DNA from: NORP233 sp050186825
Lineage (GTDB): Bacteria; Planctomycetota; J058
Direction of reading: 5' to 3'
Assembly: GCA_050186825.1 (NCBI GenBank)
Contig: JBFWYD010000022.1
Coordinates: 62,001-126,000 of the forward strand
Length of the DNA: 64,000 nucleotides
In this document: positions 51,580-64,000 of the stretch, piece by piece
Layout: every line of letters begins with the position of its first letter
Position numbering within the stretch: position 1 is the first letter of the stretch
The notes under the pieces: generated by a model
What the model was told of the DNA's origin: nothing
Databases searched by the model: none
The model's input: only the letters and a program-made list of their open reading frames with translations
Translations under genes and position numbers: made by a program

Positions 51580-53067
51580 TCAGCGGTTGTAGAGCTCGAC
51601 CGAGTCCGTGGGCGTGTTCATCAGGTCGGTGCGCCCGCCGATCACGACGATCTGGTTGCCGGTCGTCTTGACCGCCTGGAAGTCGAAGCGCGCCGTCTGC
51701 ATCTGGACCAGGCTCTTCATCTTCTTGTTGAGCGTGTCCATGATCTCGCACTGCGTGGTGGGCGCCGGCTGGCCTCCCGCGGTGGGGTCGACCGCGACGC
51801 CCGCCATGATCAGCACGTCACCCGAAGAGCCGATCTCGAGGGCCTGGAGCTCGCTGACCCCGATCTGAGCCGGAGTGGTCTGGCCCTGGGCCAGCGGCGC
51901 GCTGCTGTTGAGGTCGGGCCCGGCGACGAACTGGTTGGTGACCAGGTCCAGCAGCTCCGTCTTGTACAGGTTCGAGTAGCGCGCGATCATCTGGGGGCCG
52001 AGGTCCTCGCCGCCGGCGAAGACGATCACGTTGGTGCTCGGGAGGGTGTGACCCGCCGAGAGGAGGATCCCGCGCGGAGAGGTGATCCGGGTCCCGGCCG
52101 GGCCGGTGCCGAAGGTCGAGCTCGAGGCCGTGAACACCTCGCCGCCCGAGCTGAACTTCCCGGTCGAGTTGGTCGAGCCGATCATCACCGCCTGGGGCGT
52201 GATCCCGCCGATGTTGATCAGCGTGGGCGGGGGCTGCTGGCTCGCGGCGTTGTCGAACTTGCCCCCGTTCATGATCAGGGTGTTCTGGCCGTAGCGGAGC
52301 ATGTTGCCCCAGGTGTGCCCCGCCGCGAGCGCGTTCACGCCGCCCGTGATCGAGGTCCAGGTGCCCGCGCCCGGGTCGAAGAGGTCCGCGCTCTGGAGCG
52401 AGAGCTTGGGCTGCTGGTCGAACTTGTCCCACCCGCAGGCGACCAGGATCAGGTTGTTGCTCGTGAGCGAGGCCAGGTGGAAGTAGCGCCGCACCGGCAT
52501 CTTCGTGACCGGGTTGAACTTCACGGCGTTCGGGTCGTAGGTATAGGTCGTCTCCAGCGCCTCGATCACCGGGTTGTTGTTGACCAGGCGCTCGAAGCCC
52601 AGACCCCCGCAGATCACCACCACCCCGCTCGGGGCCTTGACGGCCGCGTGGTAGATGCGGCCCGTCGCGAAGGTGTTGGTCGGGTCCATCAGCCGGCCGT
52701 CGTTGGGCGTCGCGCTGACCTGGCTGATCACCGTCCAGGTGTTGGCGGTCGGGTCGTAGAGCTCGTTCTCCTGCTGGAACGTGGCCGCGCCGGCCCCCGG
52801 CTGCTTCTGCCCACCGACGACGAGGACTCGGCCGGCCTGGTCCAGCCAGGTCGCGGTGTGGCCCGCCCGCGCGCCCTGGCTCATCCCGGCGCCCGCCGAG
52901 AAGCTGCCCACGGCGTTGATCCCGCCGCCGAGCGTGGCGCTGCTCACGAAGCCGCTCGAGAGCACGCTCGCGACCTGCTTCGGGCTGGGGTTGGACTTGC
53001 CGGTGTTGCACCCGACGAGCGCGAGGCTCGTCAGCGTGGCGGCGCTAACAAGGGCACGAAGCTTCAT
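51580..53067 (-). CDS. Kelch-repeat lipoprotein
   Basis: 495 aa. Signal LRALVSAATLTSLALVGC with lipobox LVGC. From about residue 65 onward, at least six Kelch-type blades show the HTATWLDQAGRVLVVGG and ELYDPTANTWT pattern (also HAAVKAPSGVVVICGG, FHLASLTSNNLILVACGWD, DLFDPGAGTWTSI, and the final ETKTTGNQIVVIGGR-like segment). A beta-propeller anchored to the outer face of a membrane is the likely structure, commonly a binding scaffold. ATG start with a weak GGAG upstream. Convergent with the kinase gene. Confidence 0.85.
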   Translation of the reverse strand: MKLRALVSAATLTSLALVGCNTGKSNPSPKQVASVLSSGFVSSATLGGGINAVGSFSAGAGMSQGARAGHTATWLDQAGRVLVVGGQKQPGAGAATFQQENELYDPTANTWTVISQVSATPNDGRLMDPTNTFATGRIYHAAVKAPSGVVVICGGLGFERLVNNNPVIEALETTYTYDPNAVKFNPVTKMPVRRYFHLASLTSNNLILVACGWDKFDQQPKLSLQSADLFDPGAGTWTSITGGVNALAAGHTWGNMLRYGQNTLIMNGGKFDNAASQQPPPTLINIGGITPQAVMIGSTNSTGKFSSGGEVFTASSSTFGTGPAGTRITSPRGILLSAGHTLPSTNVIVFAGGEDLGPQMIARYSNLYKTELLDLVTNQFVAGPDLNSSAPLAQGQTTPAQIGVSELQALEIGSSGDVLIMAGVAVDPTAGGQPAPTTQCEIMDTLNKKMKSLVQMQTARFDFQAVKTTGNQIVVIGGRTDLMNTPTDSVELYNR

Positions 53068-53244
53068 GCTGGGCTCCAGACACTGCGCGTGGGCCCGAGC
53101 CTACCCGATGGGCAAGGCGCCCCCAAGCCCTTTCTGCACGGGCCTTTCGCGCCGCCGCCGGGCCTGAGAGAGTGCGCGCCCCCGCCGGGCCGCCGACAGG
53201 ACGCGGTCGGGTCGGGGTCCCCCGCGCACGCCAGAGGAGGACCC

Positions 53245-56200
53245 GTGAGCGGCGAGCTGCCAAAGACCTACGAGCCCAAGGGCTTCGAGTCCCGGATCAC
53301 CGAGCGCTGGCTCGGCGCGGGGGCCTTCGCCGCGGTCCCGGACCAGCGCCCCCCCGAGCGCCGCTACACGATCATGATGCCCCTGCCCAACGTGACGGGC
53401 GCGCTCCACATGGGGCACGCCATGGACAACGTGATGCAGGACCTGCTGATCCGCTGGCACCGGATGCGCGGCGACAACACCCTCTGGCAGCCCGGCACCG
53501 ACCACGCGGGGATCGCCACCCAGGCCGTGGTGGAGAAGCGGCTCAAGGAGCTCGAGGGCAAGACCCGCCACGACATCGGCCGCGAGGCGCTCGTGGCCCG
53601 GATCTGGGCCTGGAAGGACGAGTACCAGGCCCGGATCGTGCGCCAGCAGCAGGCCATGGGCTGCTCCTGCGACTGGGAGCGCCAGCGCTTCACCATGGAC
53701 GCGGTGTGCAGCGCCGCGGTGCGCGAGACCTTCTTCCGCCTGTTCCGCGACAAGCTGATCTTCCGCGGCGACCGGCTCGTGAACTGGGACTGCCACCTCC
53801 AGACCGCGGTGGCCAACGACGAGGTCTACCACGAGACGATCCAGGGCCACTTCTGGCACCTGCGCTACCCCTTCCTCGACCCACAGCCCGGCGAGCCCAC
53901 CCACGTGGTGGTGGCCACCACCCGCCCCGAGACCATGCTCGGCGACACGGCCGTGGCCACCCACCCCGAGCCGCGCCGCGCGCTCGAGAAGAGGATCGCC
54001 GAGGCGACCGCCCGCTACGAGCAGGCGAGCGGCAAGGAGCGCCCCGAGGCCGCGGCCGAGCTCGAGCGCCTCGCCCAGCGCCTCGAGCAGGACGTGCCGC
54101 GCCTCGAGGCGCTGGTGGCCATGGCCAAGGCCGGGCGCACCCTGAAGCTCCCCCTGCTCGGCCGCGAGATCCCGCTGATCCTCGACGAGTGGGCCAAGCC
54201 CGAGCTCGGCTCGGGCTGCGTGAAGATCACCCCCGCCCACGACCCCAACGACTACGAGGTGTGGCGCCGGCACCAGGACCGGATCGGGATCCTGAACGTG
54301 CTCCGCCCCGACGGCGCGCTCAACGACCTGGCCGGGCCCTACGCCGGCCAGGACCGCTTCGCCGCGCGCAAGCAGGTGGTGAAGGACCTCGACGCCCTCG
54401 GCCTGCTCGACAAGGTGGAGGACCGCGCGGTGGAGATCGGCCACTCCGACCGCAGCAAGACCCCGGTCGAGCCCTACCTGAGCAAGCAGTGGTTCGTGCG
54501 CATGGAGGACGTGCCCGGCGGCGTGACCTTCGGGCGCGGGACGTCCAAGGAGTTCCAGGCCCCCGGCCTGGCCCAGGCCGCGATCGCGGCCGCGACCGGC
54601 TGGACCTCGGCCACCGGCCGCGGCGTGGACTTCCACCCCGACGGCGACCGCTACCGGGCCCAGTACGTGGCCTGGCTGGGCGAGAAGCGCGACTGGTGCA
54701 TCTCGCGCCAACTGTGGTGGGGCCACCGGATCCCGGTGTGGTCGCGCGGCTTCGAGTCGCTCGCGGAGCTCGCGACCGCGGCCGAGCAGCTCGAGTCGAG
54801 CGAGGAGCTCCACGCCTGGATCTCGGACGCCACGGGCGCCCAGCACGACCTCGCCGCCACCCTCGGCCCGGAGCTCGCGCCCTTCGAGCTCCAGGCCTGC
54901 CTGCGCGACCCGGCCGCGGAGGACCGTCACCGCGAGTCCCTCGCGGAGCTGGGCCTCGTGCAGGACCCGGACGTGCTCGACACCTGGTTCAGCTCGGCGC
55001 TCTGGCCCTTCTCGACCCTCGGCTGGCCCGACCCGGGCGCGGCGCCGATCGGCGCCGGGCAGCGCGCGCTCGGGGGCACGGGCGAGCGCGAGAGCTCGCT
55101 CGACTTCTACTACCCCGGTTCTTGTCTGGTGACCGGCCGCGACATCCTCACCCTGTGGGTGGCGCGGATGGTGATCCTGGGCCTCTACGACCTCGGCGAC
55201 GTGCCCTTCACCGACGTGTTCCTGCACTGCAAGATCCTCGACGGCAAGGGCGAGACGATGTCGAAGTCCCGCGGCAACGGCGTGGACCCGATCGACATCA
55301 TCGAGCGCTACGGCGCCGACGCCATGCGCTACGTGATCTGCGACATGCAGACGGGCTCGCAGGACGCGCGCCTGGCCGTGCAGGCCGACTGCCCCGAGTG
55401 CGGGAAGATGATCGAGCTCAGCGAGGCCAAGCAGGGCCGGACGATCTTCACCCGGCTCTGCACCCACTGCGGCGCGGAGCTCGACCTGCTCGGGAGCTTC
55501 CAGGACGAGCTGCCCCAGGCCTCGGCCTACAGCGACCGCTTCACCGAGGGGCAGCGCTTCTGCAACAAGCTCTGGAACTCGGCCCGCTTCGCGCTGCTCA
55601 ACCTGGGCGAGCTCGAGTTCAGCCCGCTCGACCCGGCGGCCCTCGCGCCCGAGGACCGCTGGATCCTCTCGCGCCTCAGCCGCGCGATCGCCGCGGTGGA
55701 CCGCCAGCTCGCGGCCTACAACCCCTCGGCCGCGCTCGGGGCCGCCCGCGAGTTCTTCTGGGGTGACCTCTGCGACTGGTACCTCGAGCTGATCAAGCCG
55801 CGGATGAAGGAGGAGAGCGGCGCGGCCGCGCGGGCCGTGCTGGCGACGGTGCTCGACCAGGTGCTGCGCCTGTTCCACCCCTTCGTGCCCTTCATCACCG
55901 AGGCGATCTGGGAGCAGCTCGGCCAGCAGGCCCCCGTGCGCGGGCTGAGCGCGCCGCTGCCCCGGAGCGAGCTGTGCATGCTCGCGGCCTGGCCCGCGCC
56001 GCGCCCCGAGTGGGAGGACGAGGCCCTCGAGGCCGACCTGACCCGGGTGCAGGAGGTGCTGGGCAAGCTGCGCGACATCCGCAGCAAGTACAACGTGCCT
56101 CCCCGCAAGACCCTGCCCGGGGCCGTGCGCACCAGCGGCGAGACCCTGCGCAGCCTCGACGCGATGCGCGCGCACCTCATGAACCTGGGCGGCCTGTCCG

Positions 56201-56487
56201 CGCTCGAGCTCGGCCCCGACGCGGCGCGGCCCAAGAACGCCGCCGCCGCGGTGGCCGGCGACGCGGAGCTGTTCCTGGGCGAGGTGCTCGACCCCGAGAA
56301 GGAGCGCGCCCGGCTCCAGTCCGAGCGCGACAAGCTGGAGAAGCAGCGCGCTGCGACCGAGAAGAAGCTCCAGAACGAGAAGTTCGTGGCCAAGGCCCCG
56401 CCCGAGGTCGTGGCCGCCGAGCGAGCCCGCCTGGCGGAGCTCGCGGCCCAGCTCGAGGCGATCGACCAGAACCTCGCGGCGCTCTAG
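53245..56487 (+). CDS. valS: Valyl-tRNA synthetase with extra insertions
   Basis: 1080 aa from a GTG preceded by AGAGGAGG; longer than usual (about 880-950). HIGH is HMGH in LPNVTGALHMGHAMDN (about residue 57). The KMSKS loop reads TMSKSRGN (about residue 671), with Thr for the first Lys. The editing domain has TTRPETMLGDTAVATHP. Two additions stand out. One is about 55 residues of coiled-coil-like helix in the editing domain (about residues 243-298, ALEKRIAEATARYEQA). The other is about 45 residues with two zinc-knuckle pairs, CPEC and CTHC (about residues 713-758), after SQDARLAVQ. The anticodon-binding domain and C-terminal coiled coil are present. Confidence 0.94.
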   Translation: MSGELPKTYEPKGFESRITERWLGAGAFAAVPDQRPPERRYTIMMPLPNVTGALHMGHAMDNVMQDLLIRWHRMRGDNTLWQPGTDHAGIATQAVVEKRLKELEGKTRHDIGREALVARIWAWKDEYQARIVRQQQAMGCSCDWERQRFTMDAVCSAAVRETFFRLFRDKLIFRGDRLVNWDCHLQTAVANDEVYHETIQGHFWHLRYPFLDPQPGEPTHVVVATTRPETMLGDTAVATHPEPRRALEKRIAEATARYEQASGKERPEAAAELERLAQRLEQDVPRLEALVAMAKAGRTLKLPLLGREIPLILDEWAKPELGSGCVKITPAHDPNDYEVWRRHQDRIGILNVLRPDGALNDLAGPYAGQDRFAARKQVVKDLDALGLLDKVEDRAVEIGHSDRSKTPVEPYLSKQWFVRMEDVPGGVTFGRGTSKEFQAPGLAQAAIAAATGWTSATGRGVDFHPDGDRYRAQYVAWLGEKRDWCISRQLWWGHRIPVWSRGFESLAELATAAEQLESSEELHAWISDATGAQHDLAATLGPELAPFELQACLRDPAAEDRHRESLAELGLVQDPDVLDTWFSSALWPFSTLGWPDPGAAPIGAGQRALGGTGERESSLDFYYPGSCLVTGRDILTLWVARMVILGLYDLGDVPFTDVFLHCKILDGKGETMSKSRGNGVDPIDIIERYGADAMRYVICDMQTGSQDARLAVQADCPECGKMIELSEAKQGRTIFTRLCTHCGAELDLLGSFQDELPQASAYSDRFTEGQRFCNKLWNSARFALLNLGELEFSPLDPAALAPEDRWILSRLSRAIAAVDRQLAAYNPSAALGAAREFFWGDLCDWYLELIKPRMKEESGAAARAVLATVLDQVLRLFHPFVPFITEAIWEQLGQQAPVRGLSAPLPRSELCMLAAWPAPRPEWEDEALEADLTRVQEVLGKLRDIRSKYNVPPRKTLPGAVRTSGETLRSLDAMRAHLMNLGGLSALELGPDAARPKNAAAAVAGDAELFLGEVLDPEKERARLQSERDKLEKQRAATEKKLQNEKFVAKAPPEVVAAERARLAELAAQLEAIDQNLAAL

Positions 56488-56530
56488 GAGGCGCGCGCGC
56501 GTCCGTAGGCGCGCGCGTCCCCCGGGGCCC

Positions 56531-56558
56531 TTGATCCCCTCATTGAGACGTCTAGAGT
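56531..56558 (+). promoter_or_regulatory. Promoter of the dual-FHA kinase (TTGATC-16-TAGAGT)
   Basis: TTGATC (56531-56536), a 16-bp spacer, TAGAGT (56553-56558), then 9 bp to the ATG at 56568. No Shine-Dalgarno. Confidence 0.52.
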
Positions 56559-56567
56559 GGATCGGCC

Positions 56568-58997
<2,430 letters not shown>

Positions 58998-59053
58998 TCA
59001 CAGCGCCAACCGCTTGGACTGGTTCCCGTGTCCGTGAGGCCGCAGGGGCCAGA

Positions 59054-59136
59054 AACACGGAATAGGAACAGCAATAGCAACCGGGAAGGGTCCCAGGACC
59101 ATTCCCGGTCCCCGGTTGCTGTTGCTGTTCCGTGTT
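59054..59136. terminator. Long imperfect inverted repeat, probable bidirectional terminator
   Basis: The left arm AACACGGAATAGGAACAGC... (59054-59085) pairs with the right arm ...GCTGTTCCGTGTT (59111-59136), with a small bulge and an inner CCGGG/CCCGG extension. It is located between two converging genes. No T-run. Confidence 0.55.
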
Positions 59137-59266
59137 CCTCCCGAGGCAAGTGCCACGGGCGCGAGGTCGGCTGCACGGAGAGCATCGCTCTCAGGTCAAA
59201 CGGGTAGCGCTGCCAGTCCGCCGCGTCGGCGAGCGCGGCGCCGGCGGGACGGGTGTTGGGCCCCTG

Positions 59267-59368
59267 CCGCACGTGCGACGGCTCGCCCTGTCGCACGTGC
59301 GACGGCCTGTCGCACGTGCGACGGCTCGCCCGGTCGCACGTGCGACGGCTCGCCCGGTCGCACGTGGG
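59267..59368. repeat. Short tandem palindrome array (units 19-24 bp)
   Basis: Three exact GTCGCACGTGCGAC copies at 59290, 59309 and 59333, flanked by partial copies at 59267 and 59357. The linker GGCTCGCCC(G/T) repeats. Confidence 0.85.
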
Positions 59369-59411
59369 TGAGCGTCCTCGAGTCAGCGTCCCCAGGTCAG
59401 CGTCCTTCGGG

Positions 59412-63322
<3,911 letters not shown>

Positions 63323-63323
<1 letters not shown>

Positions 63324-63342
63324 TGGCGGAGTCCTCCGCCAG
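63323..63342 (-). promoter_or_regulatory. Inverted repeat at the start of the giant kinase gene
   Basis: CTGGCGGA / TCCGCCAG (8 bp, perfect) with loop GGAC, ending on the first base of the GTG. A CATAGT hexamer lies just upstream (63349-63344). It can be an operator or a hairpin covering the GGAGGA Shine-Dalgarno. Confidence 0.45.
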
Positions 63343-63401
63343 CACTATGGACGGCGCGCCCTCACTGCGCCAGCCGCCTAGACCCCTCTCGCGCCCCTGG
63401 G

Positions 63402-63443
63402 CCCTCTATCCAGTGCCCTCTATCCAGTGCCCTCTATCCAGTG
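63402..63443. repeat. Three perfect 14-bp tandem units (CCCTCTATCCAGTG)
   Basis: Located between the giant kinase gene start and the 3' end of the next minus-strand gene. Function unknown. Confidence 0.9.
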
Positions 63444-63448
63444 AAAGG

Positions 63449-63925
63449 TCACTTCCCCGCGAAGCGGTCTTGCCAGGGCGAGGCGAACTGCATCAGCTTC
63501 GCCTCCACGAAGCGCTTGACCCGGTCGATCACCACCTTCTCCTTGGGGAAGGTGATGTAATCGTGCCGGCGTGGGAAGCTGCCCTCGAGCTCCATGAAGC
63601 TCTCGACGGCGATCCCCTGCTGGCTGTCGGTGAGGCGGGTGCGGAACTCGATCCAGCCGCGCAGCTTGCCCCCTTGGGTGAACTCGAAGCGGCTGCCGCG
63701 GAAGTCGCTGCCCTTGAGCTCCCGGCACTCGGGGAAGCGCGACCGCAGCCACTGGCTGCGGTACTCCAGCACCGCCAGGATCTTCTCGAACTCCTCTTCG
63801 AGCTCGCGATCCTCGGCCTGGAGCTTGAGGCGCTGCGCCTCGCGCTCCTCGGCCTCCGCGGTCTCGTCGCCGAGGATGTCGCGGTCGAACTTGCGGGTGA
63901 ACTCACCCCGGGTCGGCTCGGGCAT
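63449..63925 (-). CDS. Hypothetical protein
   Basis: 158 aa from the ATG at 63925; the open frame starts 63 bp earlier but has no better signal. The first 60 residues form an acidic helix (DETAEAEEREAQRLKLQAED), probably coiled coil. The C-terminal 95 residues are beta-rich (RFEFTQGGKLRGWIEFRTRL, HDYITFPKEKVVIDRVKRFV). No signal peptide, no recognised family. It lies upstream of the giant kinase on the same strand; a link to it is only positional. Confidence 0.6.
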   Translation of the reverse strand: MPEPTRGEFTRKFDRDILGDETAEAEEREAQRLKLQAEDRELEEEFEKILAVLEYRSQWLRSRFPECRELKGSDFRGSRFEFTQGGKLRGWIEFRTRLTDSQQGIAVESFMELEGSFPRRHDYITFPKEKVVIDRVKRFVEAKLMQFASPWQDRFAGK

Positions 63926-64000
63926 GGGGCCTCGACTCCAGGCTCCAACTGGGCGCCATCGGGCGCCGGACGGGGGAGACGTTAGCAACTCCGGGCAGGC

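Larger units (their letters stand above)
58998..59411. other. Intergenic stretch between convergent kinase genes
   Basis: Holds a long imperfect inverted repeat and a short palindrome array. The open frames crossing it are low-complexity and repeat-derived; none is called. Confidence 0.72.

Noticed and set aside
53101..56175. 1024-codon minus-strand frame opposite valS
   Set aside because: Low-complexity shadow of valS with no domain character.

Overview
The window is very G+C-rich (about 70% or more by eye) and densely coded on both strands. It most likely comes from a member of the Planctomycetota. The evidence is two loci of the lineage-typical DUF1501, DUF1549/DUF1553 (PSCyt) and PPC-domain proteins, six Hanks-type Ser/Thr kinases (two carrying FHA domains), and repeated use of GTGA/TTGA/ATGA start-stop overlaps. 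No rRNA, tRNA, integrase, transposase or CRISPR array was seen, so this looks like ordinary chromosome with some decayed genes and unusual repeats.

Layout. 1-5260 (minus): coupled operon DUF1501 > PPC protein > PSCyt1/DUF1549 protein, the last running off the left edge. 5397-7393 (plus): Rieske oxygenase and NAD(P)HX dehydratase. 7440-11960: a decay-prone stretch with a frameshifted SUFU-domain gene, two hypothetical genes, a 1.2-kb palindrome-rich repeat field and a frameshifted metallophosphoesterase. 11965-13236 (minus): a thioredoxin-like/PDZ gene interrupted by one UGA in a UxxC context with a SECIS-like hairpin just downstream, read here as a selenoprotein. 13428-16627: second DUF1549/DUF1553 + DUF1501 pair. 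16756-17035: 43-bp repeat array. 17258-20970 (minus): FHA/DUF4388 kinase and lgt. 21073-23285 (minus): MacB/LolD-type ABC transporter. 23412-29930: beta-helix lipoprotein, degenerate Rieske protein, TPR kinase, HNH nuclease, signal peptidase I. 30026-36432 (minus): DUF222-like protein without a nuclease domain, fumC, queG, and tpiA coupled to a kinase. 36656-41071 (plus): hydroxyacyl-CoA dehydrogenase, two cyclophilins, enoyl-CoA hydratase, thiolase. 41151-46745: STAS protein, TerB-like protein, zinc-ribbon membrane protein, threonine dehydratase, small lipoprotein, RlmI-like methyltransferase. 46923-56487: rpsA, DCC-family protein, kinase, Kelch lipoprotein, valS with inserts. 56568-63323: dual-FHA kinase facing a giant kinase with an array of Thr motifs. 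63449-63925: hypothetical.

How the parts relate. The plus-strand CoA cluster can carry out three consecutive beta-oxidation or C4-acyl-CoA steps. The kinases, FHA domains and STAS protein suggest heavy phospho-signalling; the Thr-motif array of the 59412-63323 kinase is a plausible FHA docking array. Lgt and signal peptidase I serve the many exported proteins seen here.

Two genome-wide habits stand out. First, the 14-bp perfect palindrome GTCGCACGTGCGAC occurs at least ten times and seeds three tandem arrays with different periods (35, 43 and about 24 bp). Second, many first genes lack a Shine-Dalgarno sequence and have a -10-like hexamer ending 6-9 bp before the start codon, which suggests frequent leaderless mRNAs.
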